A DNA stretch of 64,000 nucleotides from Bordetella parapertussis (GTDB lineage: Bacteria > Pseudomonadota > Gammaproteobacteria > Burkholderiales > Burkholderiaceae_B): NCBI GenBank assembly GCA_945872285.1, contig CAMBZR010000005.1:1-64000 (forward strand). The letters are read 5' to 3'. Of the stretch, positions 8,681-16,318 are shown one piece after another; the first letter of the stretch is position 1; every line of letters starts with the position of its first letter. The position numbers were made by a program, and so were the translations under genes. The notes below the pieces were generated by a model, which made no database searches, was not told where the DNA came from, and saw nothing but the letters and a program-made list of their open reading frames with translations.

Positions 8681-10053
8681 GCGCCGTCAAAGCCTTGCTC
8701 ACGCGCAGGCCCTCTACGTTAAAGGTGCTTTCCGCCTCAGGACAACTTGGCTACGGGATTCCTGAGCTGGCCCTTGCTGCCGGCCTAGCCCGCGAGCCCG
8801 ACTTCATCGGCTGCGACATGGGCTCTGTCGATCCGGGGCCGGTTTATTTGGGCTCTGGTGAAATGGCTACTAGCCCCTTAATCACAAAACGCGATTTAAC
8901 TGCGGTGCTCACGAGCGCGCGCAACCGCAACATACCGCTCATCATCGGTACGGCGGGCACCGCGGGCGCCGCACCCCACCTTGACGCAACCCTAAACATG
9001 ATTCGTGAGATCGCACGCGAACACAACTTGCATTTTCGACTGGCCTCGATTCGCTCAGACTTAAGCGCAGCACGCGTCGGCCAAGCGCTCGCAGCCGGCG
9101 AACTCACCGCTCTGGGGGGCAACTTGCCCGTGACTCAAGCTGATTTGGAGGCCTGCTCGCACTTGGTCGGTCAGGTCGGCTGTGCCCCCTTTGAGCGAGC
9201 GCTCGCGCTTGAGCCAGACGTCATTATCGCCGGCAGAGCTTGTGACACAGCCGTCTTTGCGAGTTTGCCAAAAATGCTGGGCTTTGACATGGCCAATGTG
9301 ATGCATATGTCCAAGATCATCGAATGCACCTCCATTTGCTGCGAACCTGGTGGGCGCGATGCGATGCTCGCCACGCTTGACGCGAAGGGTTTTTCGCTTG
9401 AAAGCATGAACCCCGAACGACGAGCTACGCCACTTTCGGTCGCGGCGCACAGTCTTTATGAACAAGCCGACCCGATTAGTTTTACCGAGCCTGACGGCAC
9501 ACTGAAGGTCGACGCCGCGCGCTACACCGCGCTTGACGAGCGCCGCACGCATGTCACCGGTGCCACCTGGCAACCCGCGACACGCACGACGATCAAAGTC
9601 GAAGGCAGTGCCTTGGTCGGCCATCGTGCGGTCTTGCTTGCCGGAACCGCCGACCCACGTTTTATTGCGCAGTTGCGTCCGATCCTGGCCACTGTTGAGC
9701 AAACCACACGCGGCCTCGTGCCCGGCGACTACGAAATTTATCCGAGGCTCTACGGTTTAGACGGCGTGGCACTCTGGACGCAAACGCCGGGCGTACAAGC
9801 CGCGCGCGAGGTCTTCCTCTTGATCGAAATCATTGCTCGCGCACCCGAGCTCGCCATGGCTGCCGCAAAAACCTTCAAACAATTTTTGCTGCACCAAGGT
9901 TTTTCGGGTCGGCAATGTACGGGCGGCAATATTGCGTTTCCGTTTACGCCGCCTGAATTGGTCGGTGGCCCAGCGTATCGGTTTGCGGCTTATCACGTGA
10001 TGCCCGCTGACGATCACGAGCAATTATTCCCCGTCTCAATCGAACAAATCTAA
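8677..10053 (+). CDS. DUF1446 / AtuA-like protein
   Basis: 458-residue protein of the DUF1446 (acyclic terpene utilisation AtuA-like) family. Recognisable parts are an N-terminal LSASGQLGYGIPE, the acidic glycine-rich GCDMGSVDPGPVYLGSG near residues 48-64, LIIGTAGTAGAAPHLD near 88-103 and the later IIAGRACDTAVFA. AtuA is needed for citronellol/geranylate catabolism in Pseudomonas, but most homologues lie in other clusters and have no assigned reaction. There is no signal peptide, so it is probably cytosolic. It overlaps DUF4387 upstream by 4 bp and is followed 36 bp later by an isochorismatase-like hydrolase. Reading this pair as a two-subunit enzyme of a carboxylate pathway is inference. Confidence 0.82.
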   Translation: MSAVKALLTRRPSTLKVLSASGQLGYGIPELALAAGLAREPDFIGCDMGSVDPGPVYLGSGEMATSPLITKRDLTAVLTSARNRNIPLIIGTAGTAGAAPHLDATLNMIREIAREHNLHFRLASIRSDLSAARVGQALAAGELTALGGNLPVTQADLEACSHLVGQVGCAPFERALALEPDVIIAGRACDTAVFASLPKMLGFDMANVMHMSKIIECTSICCEPGGRDAMLATLDAKGFSLESMNPERRATPLSVAAHSLYEQADPISFTEPDGTLKVDAARYTALDERRTHVTGATWQPATRTTIKVEGSALVGHRAVLLAGTADPRFIAQLRPILATVEQTTRGLVPGDYEIYPRLYGLDGVALWTQTPGVQAAREVFLLIEIIARAPELAMAAAKTFKQFLLHQGFSGRQCTGGNIAFPFTPPELVGGPAYRFAAYHVMPADDHEQLFPVSIEQI

Positions 10054-10089
10054 ATACGCCGATACTCGACTCAACACAGGACGCCGCGA

Positions 10090-10758
10090 ATGAAAACCAT
10101 CATGGGCCGCGAAGTTTTAGATACCCTTGACGAGCTCGTTGATCCGCGTTGGACTGCAGTCATCGTGGTCGATGTTCAAAACGATTTTTGTCATGTCGAC
10201 GGACACTTTTCTAAATTCGGAAAAGATGTTGCACGCATGGCACCTGCCGTCAAAAAAATGGTTGATTTTGTTGGCAAAGCGCAGGCGCTGGGCATGCGAA
10301 CGATTTTCTTGCGGCAAGCGTCACTGCCCGATGCTCGCATGGACTCGCCCGCGTGGTTGCGCTTTAAAACACGTGATGGCAAAGCTCCCGACTACACCAA
10401 GCGCGGAACTTGGGGCTACGAATTTGTTGACGGCTTGTCCGTACAATACGCAGACTGGGTGGTTGAAAAATTTCGACCCGACGGCTTTGTTGGTACCAAT
10501 CTCGATCACATCCTGCGCACGCAGGGGATTCAAAGCGTCATTATTTTGGGGACCGTGACTGAAGGTTGCGTCGAATCCACCGTGCGGTCTGCCTCGTATC
10601 ACGACTATTACGTCGTCGTGCTTGAAGACGCAGTGGCAACACCCAATGCGTTACTCCATGAGGGCTCTCTAAACTTCTTTCGGGCGCGCTATCCAATTCA
10701 TCCCTGCGATACCGTGCTCGCTGCCATTCAAACCGCAAAACAAAAGGTCTTGTCATGA
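10090..10758 (+). CDS. Isochorismatase-family cysteine hydrolase
   Basis: Cytosolic alpha/beta hydrolase of the isochorismatase/nicotinamidase superfamily, 222 residues. The catalytic triad positions can be placed: D28 in VVDVQNDF, K127 in VEKFRP and C160 in VTEGCVEST. Members with all three residues usually hydrolyse amides such as nicotinamide, N-carbamoylsarcosine, ureidoacrylate or maleamate, whereas true isochorismatases lack the cysteine. It overlaps the downstream PEP-mutase-like gene by 4 bp and lies 36 bp after the AtuA-like gene, so it belongs to the same operon. An amide-releasing step that makes a carboxylate for the following lyase is a reasonable but unproven reading. Confidence 0.85.
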   Translation: MKTIMGREVLDTLDELVDPRWTAVIVVDVQNDFCHVDGHFSKFGKDVARMAPAVKKMVDFVGKAQALGMRTIFLRQASLPDARMDSPAWLRFKTRDGKAPDYTKRGTWGYEFVDGLSVQYADWVVEKFRPDGFVGTNLDHILRTQGIQSVIILGTVTEGCVESTVRSASYHDYYVVVLEDAVATPNALLHEGSLNFFRARYPIHPCDTVLAAIQTAKQKVLS

Positions 10759-11693
10759 GTCTCTCAATGCCCCTTTCGCTCGGCATTCATCCCGGAAAAA
10801 ATCAACAGTTGCGCGCACTCATTGCCGACCCTGCGCTGCTGGTCGCGCCTGGCGCCTTTGACTGCCTGACGATTCGACTCGCCGAACAGGCAGGGTGCAA
10901 AGCAGCGTATATGACCGGCTCGGGGGTATCAATCACGCGTCTGGGCGCACCCGACGTTGCTCTGCTGTCTTTTGCCGAAATTCTGGATCAGGCCAAACGT
11001 ATGGCCGACGTCACCACCATCCCGATCATTGCCGATGCCGATACCGGGTATGGCGGGCCTCTAAACGTGATTCGTACCGTGCGTGAGTTCGAGCGCGCGG
11101 GCATCAGTGGCATCCAAATCGAAGATCAAGCTTGGCCAAAACGCTGCGGACACGAGCCTGGTCGTCGAATCGTCTCGACTGAAGAAATGGTGGGGCGCAT
11201 TAAAGCAGCCGTCGATACGCGGCACGATCCGAATGTCGTCATCATCGCGCGTACCGATGCCCGCAGTGATCTAGGCATCGATGCGGCGATCGAACGCTCG
11301 CAGCGCTACGCCGAAGCCGGCGCAGATGTGTGCTTTCTGGAGTCGCCAGAGTCTGCTGACGAAATGCGTTTGCTCAACCAACAAGTCAAGATACCCACGC
11401 TGGCGAATCTGGTTGAAGGGGGACGCACGCCGATGCTTCCCGTTGATCAACTCACCGCCTTGGGCTATAGCGTCGCAATCTTTCCGAATTCAATGACCCG
11501 CGTCATTGCTTCGGTTGGCAAGGCCTTATACGAAGAGTTAGCACGCAAGGGCTCGAGCGCGGCGTTCTCGGATCGCATGGTGGATCATCGCAGCCTCTGG
11601 AATCTTTTTGAATACCCGGCTTTCATGGAGCTTGAAAGCCGTTATGTTGACCCCGCCGCAGCGATCGAGGTCATCCCGAGTTTGAAGCCGTAA
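10755..11693 (+). CDS. Isocitrate lyase/PEP mutase family protein (methylisocitrate or dimethylmalate lyase-like)
   Basis: 312-residue TIM-barrel enzyme of the ICL/PEPM superfamily. It shows the metal-binding PIIADADTGYGG near residues 92-103, IQIEDQ, and KRCGH at 129-133, whose C131 is the catalytic-type cysteine of C-C bond lyases; phosphonate-acting mutases lack this motif. Known relatives are 2-methylisocitrate lyase, 2,3-dimethylmalate lyase, oxaloacetate hydrolase and carboxyphosphonoenolpyruvate synthases. The operon has no prpC/prpD neighbours, so classical methylcitrate-cycle PrpB is less likely. It would end the pathway by splitting a hydroxy-di- or tricarboxylate into pyruvate or a similar keto acid (inference). 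Last gene of the plus-strand unit. Confidence 0.84.
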   Translation: MSLSMPLSLGIHPGKNQQLRALIADPALLVAPGAFDCLTIRLAEQAGCKAAYMTGSGVSITRLGAPDVALLSFAEILDQAKRMADVTTIPIIADADTGYGGPLNVIRTVREFERAGISGIQIEDQAWPKRCGHEPGRRIVSTEEMVGRIKAAVDTRHDPNVVIIARTDARSDLGIDAAIERSQRYAEAGADVCFLESPESADEMRLLNQQVKIPTLANLVEGGRTPMLPVDQLTALGYSVAIFPNSMTRVIASVGKALYEELARKGSSAAFSDRMVDHRSLWNLFEYPAFMELESRYVDPAAAIEVIPSLKP

Positions 11694-11750
11694 GAATCCC
11701 CATACCCTCCCGCGTCAGCTGCGTCCGTCAAGACGAGGTCGGGGAGCTTG

Positions 11751-12752
11751 TCAATTCAAGCGAATCCCAAGCTCTTTCACCAAAGGCTGCATCAACAGAC
11801 GCTCTTGCGTAATCGTCTCCGCCATTTGTTGCGGTGTGCTGCCCACCGGCATCATGCCCAGCGTTTCTAACTGTTTGAGCATAGCGGGCTCTTGCAAAAT
11901 TTGCGCAACAGTTTTTTGAATCAACGCAACGCGCTCTGCTGGGATCCCGGCCGGCCCCATTAACCCAAGCCACGGAAGGGACGAATAACCAGACAAGCCA
12001 GCTTCTGAAAGAGTTGGCGTGTCTGGCAAACCCGCAAAGCGCTCGGGGCTGGTAATCGCAATCGCCCGCACCCGTCCACCATCTAGCATTGCCCGTGCGC
12101 TAGACGGCGCTTCAAGCGCGATATCAAGCTGGCCACCTACCAGATCACCCTGCGTCTTGCTGGCTGCGTTGGCGGGCGCATACACAGCCTTGATGCCGAC
12201 ACGGCGCGCGGTTTGCTCCCAGACCATATGAAAGGCAGACCCAATGGCATACGAGCCAATCGTCAGATCGCGGGTTTTGGCCTGCTGCACAAAATCTTGC
12301 CAGGTTTTAAAGGGGCTGTCTTGCCGCACAATAAAAATAAACGGCGTACGCGCCACCAGTGAAATCGGCTGTAAATCTTTGATGGGATCGTACGGTAGGC
12401 TATCGACCGCAAACGGCATGATGGTGACAGACGACGCGGCCACCATCCCGATCGTGTAACCATCCGCCGGAGCTTTGACCAGCGCGGTCGTGCTGACAAT
12501 GCCTGCACCGCCCGGACGATTTTCAACCACAACGGGCTGACCCCAGACCGCAGTGAGACGTGTGGCTAATATCCTCAAAATCACGTCGATCGGGCCGCCG
12601 GGCGGGTTAGAGACAATAATCTTGACCGGCTTGTCGGGGTAAGCGCCCGAGGTTTGAGCCTGCGCCCCACGCGGGCCCAACATAAACAGGCTACAAACGC
12701 CCACCGTCATCACAAACAGGGCGACACGAGACAGCTGGATATTGATTCGCAT
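11751..12752 (-). CDS. TTT-family (Bug) extracytoplasmic substrate-binding protein
   Basis: Second orphan TTT binding protein, 333 residues. A Sec signal peptide of about 32 residues ends in AQA; the mature part begins with YPDKPVKIIVSNPPGGPIDV and includes VVENRPGGAGIVST, both marks of the family, and ends with the usual long helix. It lies 23 bp downstream of a type-B carboxylesterase gene on the same strand, so binding of the ester's acid product, or of a related carboxylate, is a plausible role. A GGATCA-type site precedes the ATG. It is clearly divergent from the other two copies in the window, for example SNPPGGPIDV instead of AFGPGGSTDV. Confidence 0.88.
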   Translation of the reverse strand: MRINIQLSRVALFVMTVGVCSLFMLGPRGAQAQTSGAYPDKPVKIIVSNPPGGPIDVILRILATRLTAVWGQPVVVENRPGGAGIVSTTALVKAPADGYTIGMVAASSVTIMPFAVDSLPYDPIKDLQPISLVARTPFIFIVRQDSPFKTWQDFVQQAKTRDLTIGSYAIGSAFHMVWEQTARRVGIKAVYAPANAASKTQGDLVGGQLDIALEAPSSARAMLDGGRVRAIAITSPERFAGLPDTPTLSEAGLSGYSSLPWLGLMGPAGIPAERVALIQKTVAQILQEPAMLKQLETLGMMPVGSTPQQMAETITQERLLMQPLVKELGIRLN

Positions 12753-12775
12753 ACTGATGATCCTTTGTTTAAATA

Positions 12776-14053
12776 TTATTCAAAAACATGCACCATCGGG
12801 CTAGGTGCCCAGCCAGGCGAGCGGCCATGGATGAACGCAAGCCAGGCGCTCTGCATCTGCTCGACCAGGCGCGCACCCTGCTCTGGGGTCATCCCCTGCA
12901 GCATCGCAGCCCCGTCAAAGGTCTCTAAATTACCAAAGACGAACGGCAGCTCGCTGCAATGACAAGCGCCGAACACTGTATTAGGCCCATAGGCAAACTC
13001 AAACACCCACGCTTGCCGACCGGCGGCGTGCGCGTCGCTCGCCCATTGCCGCGACGGTGCGCCAAAGATTTTTTCACCAAGCTGTTGACTGACAAGATCG
13101 CGCTCGGCGCCCGGAAATGCCGTCATTTCATCGCGCGTGTAGCCTAGCAATACATCGGCACGAGTCGCCGCCTGCTGCATCAGTGGGGCAAGCGGCAAGC
13201 TAAAAAAATCTTCCTCGCCCACCGGACAAAACAAACTGCGGCTCGCGCCTTCTTCTTTGAGTGCGGCCATGACGCTCGGAGCCTGTTGCGCAGCCAATAA
13301 ACTGGCTACCGGCAAGGCACGCGCCTGCTCAAGCGTCTGCGCACCTGTCGCCTGCAAAAACACGCGACTGAGGTGGGCGGCTTGCGCGGGCTCACGAAAC
13401 CCGCGCCCGAGCGAGGCGCTCTGCAAAATCGCACGGTTAAACAGAGGCGCACGCGCGAGCATCGCTGCAATATTGAAGCCCCCCGCCGACTGGCCCATCA
13501 TGGTGATGTTGGCAGAGTCTCCGCCAAAATGTTCGATATTGTCGACAACCCAGCGTACTGCAGCTTCTTCATCGAGTAGCCCAACGTTGGCAGTTTCACC
13601 CGGCACATACAACCACCCCAGCGCGGCAAGCCGATAATTGACCCCGACCACCACGCAGTCACCCTTTTCGGCTAAGCGGGTGCCGTCGTACCAAGCCAGC
13701 GCGCCGCCACCGCTTTGCCAGGCGCCGCCATGCAACCACACGACCACTGGGCGCTTGCGTTGATCACAGGCGGGTGTCCAGATTGCTAAGCGTAAGCAGT
13801 CTTCGTCTTGCGCGGCCTCAAAATCACCCATGACCGTACGCAGGCGTGAGGGCAACTGCGGGCACACTGGCCCCGCTTGGGTCGCATCAAACGGCGACTG
13901 TGGCCCTAAGGCTTGCGGTGGGGCAAAGCGCCAGGCGCCAGTTGGGGCCTGGGCATACCGCAGGCCTAAGAACTGCGTGACCGTCTGGGTTCGCAGGCCC
14001 GTGACTTGACCTTGTTTTAGGATAACGGTGACGGGCTGTGGGGCGATCGACAT
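12776..14053 (-). CDS. Type-B carboxylesterase (para-nitrobenzyl esterase-like)
   Basis: Alpha/beta-hydrolase of the carboxylesterase/lipase type-B family, 425 residues from the ATG at 14053. The open frame continues to 14128, but that extension matches nothing in the family. Visible marks are the LGLRYAQAP beginning, an EDCLRL motif, the oxyanion-hole VWLHGGAW and the nucleophile elbow MGQSAGG near residue 188. The histidine is probably that of GACHCSELPFVFG. At 425 residues it is shorter than typical 500-550-residue members. It has no clear signal peptide. It is the first gene of a minus-strand pair with a TTT binding protein and lies divergent from an Lrp-type regulator, which may control it. 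Confidence 0.85.
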   Translation of the reverse strand: MSIAPQPVTVILKQGQVTGLRTQTVTQFLGLRYAQAPTGAWRFAPPQALGPQSPFDATQAGPVCPQLPSRLRTVMGDFEAAQDEDCLRLAIWTPACDQRKRPVVVWLHGGAWQSGGGALAWYDGTRLAEKGDCVVVGVNYRLAALGWLYVPGETANVGLLDEEAAVRWVVDNIEHFGGDSANITMMGQSAGGFNIAAMLARAPLFNRAILQSASLGRGFREPAQAAHLSRVFLQATGAQTLEQARALPVASLLAAQQAPSVMAALKEEGASRSLFCPVGEEDFFSLPLAPLMQQAATRADVLLGYTRDEMTAFPGAERDLVSQQLGEKIFGAPSRQWASDAHAAGRQAWVFEFAYGPNTVFGACHCSELPFVFGNLETFDGAAMLQGMTPEQGARLVEQMQSAWLAFIHGRSPGWAPSPMVHVFE

Positions 14054-14172
14054 AGGGCGCTGAGATCCGTGTGAAAAGTTTCTAACAACATTACAGCAGA
14101 AATCACTAAAATCAAGTCCTTGAACCAAGGTTTTACCTGCCTTTTACTGTTTTGACTTTTCGGATCTGCGCC

Positions 14173-14658
14173 GTGACGATAAAAGACCCCTTGCGCCCGC
14201 TCGACCGCATCGACCTGAAGATACTCGATGTCTTACAACGTGATGGTCGCATCTCGATGACCGACTTGGCCGAGCGTGTAAACCTGTCTGCGACCCCTTG
14301 TTCAGAACGCGTCAAGCGCCTCGAGCGTGAGGGCATCATCATGGGCTATTACGCGCGCGTCAACCCGGCCGCGCTTGGCAAGAGTCTGTTGGTGTTCCTT
14401 GAGATCAAGCTCTCGACAAAATCCGATGAGGTTTTTGAAAAGGTCAAAAAAGAACTTGAATACGTGCCTGAGGTCATGGAATGCCACCTTGTGTCAGGCG
14501 ATTTTGATTATTTAATCAAGGCGCGCTTGGCCGAAATGAGCAAATATCGCCAGCTTTTGGGCGAGATCCTCAAACGTCTGCCCGCCTCAGCCGAGTCGCG
14601 CAGCTATGTTGTGATGGAAGAAATCAAAGAAACGCTGTACTTGGCTGTTGACCGCTAA
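14173..14658 (+). CDS. Lrp/AsnC family transcriptional regulator
   Basis: DNA-binding regulator with an N-terminal winged HTH (LDRIDLKILDVLQRDGRISM and the following recognition-helix region) and a C-terminal AsnC/RAM ligand-binding domain containing VMECHLVSGDFDYLIK. The frame is open from a TTG at 14152, but the GTG at 14173 gives the usual short N-terminus (MTIKDPLRPLDRID) and a 161-residue product, normal for the family. It lies divergent from the carboxylesterase operon with about 120 bp between starts, which suggests local control, although this subfamily closely resembles the general Lrp proteins of Burkholderiales that act on amino acid genes. Confidence 0.85.
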   Translation: MTIKDPLRPLDRIDLKILDVLQRDGRISMTDLAERVNLSATPCSERVKRLEREGIIMGYYARVNPAALGKSLLVFLEIKLSTKSDEVFEKVKKELEYVPEVMECHLVSGDFDYLIKARLAEMSKYRQLLGEILKRLPASAESRSYVVMEEIKETLYLAVDR

Positions 14659-14725
14659 GAAAGTATTCTGACAACCGTGAACACTAACGCGCGCTGCGCG
14701 CACCGACTTTGACGCGCAAACAGTT

Positions 14726-16201
14726 CTAGGCTAGCGTGCGGATGAAATCCCATAAAACGGGATGATCTGAGTTGGCCACGTTAAAACGAAACCAATTCGA
14801 GGCGCGATCTTCTGGCCGAAAATACGCGCCAGGGGCTAACCAGATGCCATGCTTCAAGGCGCGCGTCGCGACACTCGTACTTTGTTTAGCATCGATCGGC
14901 AGACGTCCCCACAAAAATAAGCCTGCTTCAGGTTGAGCAAAAACCTCAACGCCTGCGGCCAACATACTTACGCACACACGTTGGTGTGTTTGTTTAAGTT
15001 TGTCGGTTAAAAATTTAAGATGTTGTTGGTAGTGACCGTCACTCAAGACATTGGCCACCACACGCTCAGTCACCTCGGACGAGGTTAAGCCAACGGCCAT
15101 TTTGCTGCGCGCCAAACTTGCCAGGATGTCGGCATGCGCGGCCACATAGCCCACTCGCAGCGTGGGCGTAATCGTTTTCGAAAAACCTGAAATATAAATG
15201 ACGCGACGCAGCCCCTCGAGCGCGGCAAGGCACGGCGCGCCTTCGGGTGCGAGCTCGCGATAAATATCATCTTCAATCACCCATAAGCCGTGCTGCTCGG
15301 CGATCTCAAGCAAGCGCTTAGCGCTGCCCAACGGCAGCGTGGTGCCCGAAGGATTTTGCAACACGGTATTGACAAAGATCGCTTTGGGGCGCGCGCGCTT
15401 GATGAGTTGTGCGAGCTGATCGAGATCATGCCCGTCGACGTTACGCGGCAAGCCCACGACCTTCAGGCCGGCAAGCTGCAAGATTTGCAGCAGATTGCAA
15501 TAACAAGGGTCTTCAACAACGACCGTGTCTCCGGGTTGCAACAGCGTGCGCACCACCAAATCAAGTGCTTGCGTCGCGCCCTGTGTCAACAGCACATTTG
15601 CAGACTCTGCCGGTATGTCATTGCGCCTGAGTCTGGCCGCGATTTGCTCGCGCAGCGTCGCCATGCCGTAAGGGTGCCCATAGCCTCCAAAACGCGCGCC
15701 GGGCACACGGCTCAGGGTGCGCAAGGCATGCTGCAAGCCGCTTTCGTTGATCCACTCGCCAGGGAGCCAACCGCAGCCTGCCTTAATCGGCACCGAGTGG
15801 TCGGCGAATACGTCTGACAACAGCCACGCCGCGTTCAGGCTAGGTGCAGACCACCCGGGCGCAGCTGGGGGCGGCGTTGCCCGCTTGTCCACCACGCGAT
15901 ACGAGGCGCCGCGCTTGGCCACCACCTGCCCCGACGCCACTAAGCGCTGATACGCCTCTGAGACGGTAAATGCGCTGAGACCCTGCTCACGGGCAAGTTG
16001 ACGCACTGAGGGCAAGGCATCGCCCGCTCGTAAGGCGCGGCTAGCGATCGAGGCGGTCAGCGTGGCGACGATTTGCTCGACCAAGCTGCGCTCAGCGTTT
16101 CGATTAAGGTCCAGTGTGAAAGCCAAGTTTGGCACCTCGTTGGTGAAAGCGGGCAGGCCAGTCCGTCGAAGTCGGGTGACTTTTATCCGCGGTTGCCCCA
16201 T
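14726..16201 (-). CDS. MocR-type regulator (GntR HTH fused to PLP aminotransferase domain)
   Basis: Transcription factor with an N-terminal GntR winged helix (SLVEQIVATLTASI to VVAKRGASYRVV) and a C-terminal fold-type-I aminotransferase-like domain that binds pyridoxal phosphate. The PLP lysine is expected in YISGFSKTITPTLR. About 491 residues from the ATG at 16201. A longer frame to 16252 begins inside the inverted repeat at 16221-16264 and is unlikely; a GTG at 16135 is also possible. It is divergent from an omega-amino-acid:pyruvate aminotransferase, the classic arrangement of GabR/TauR-type regulators that sense an amine or amino acid through PLP and activate the neighbouring transaminase gene. 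The inducer is unknown; beta-alanine, GABA or taurine are candidates. Confidence 0.87.
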   Translation of the reverse strand: MGQPRIKVTRLRRTGLPAFTNEVPNLAFTLDLNRNAERSLVEQIVATLTASIASRALRAGDALPSVRQLAREQGLSAFTVSEAYQRLVASGQVVAKRGASYRVVDKRATPPPAAPGWSAPSLNAAWLLSDVFADHSVPIKAGCGWLPGEWINESGLQHALRTLSRVPGARFGGYGHPYGMATLREQIAARLRRNDIPAESANVLLTQGATQALDLVVRTLLQPGDTVVVEDPCYCNLLQILQLAGLKVVGLPRNVDGHDLDQLAQLIKRARPKAIFVNTVLQNPSGTTLPLGSAKRLLEIAEQHGLWVIEDDIYRELAPEGAPCLAALEGLRRVIYISGFSKTITPTLRVGYVAAHADILASLARSKMAVGLTSSEVTERVVANVLSDGHYQQHLKFLTDKLKQTHQRVCVSMLAAGVEVFAQPEAGLFLWGRLPIDAKQSTSVATRALKHGIWLAPGAYFRPEDRASNWFRFNVANSDHPVLWDFIRTLA

Positions 16202-16220
16202 AACAACCGCAGCGGCCGGA

Positions 16221-16264
16221 CAACCAGTACAGTTTGCCACATATTTATGCAACTGTACTGGTTG
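16221..16264. promoter_or_regulatory. Perfect 14-bp inverted repeat, probable MocR operator
   Basis: CAACCAGTACAGTT at 16221-16234 faces its exact complement AACTGTACTGGTTG at 16251-16264, separated by 16 bases that are AT-richer than the flanks. It lies between the divergent MocR and aminotransferase genes, about 55 bp upstream of the latter. GabR/TauR-type proteins bind paired sites in exactly this position, so it is probably the operator of the adjacent regulator. The match is direct observation; the binding partner is inference. Confidence 0.75.
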
Positions 16265-16318
16265 CGAGTCGCCTTGCAGCGCTACAGTAGGCGTACAACC
16301 CGATTACCGGAGAACCCC

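Noticed and set aside
9061..9702. 213-codon minus-strand open frame inside the AtuA-like gene
   Set aside because: Antisense to a gene with clear family motifs; composition is that of a shadow frame in GC-rich DNA.
15290..15817. 175-codon plus-strand frame inside the MocR gene
   Set aside because: Shadow of the aminotransferase-domain codons on the other strand; no recognisable protein.
16202..16252. N-terminal extension of the MocR regulator to 16252
   Set aside because: It would begin within the 14-bp dyad and adds residues without homology; a start at 16201 or 16135 is more likely.
16073..16318. 82-residue N-terminal extension of the aminotransferase
   Set aside because: Runs through the operator and the divergent gene; a good ribosome-binding site precedes the ATG at 16319.
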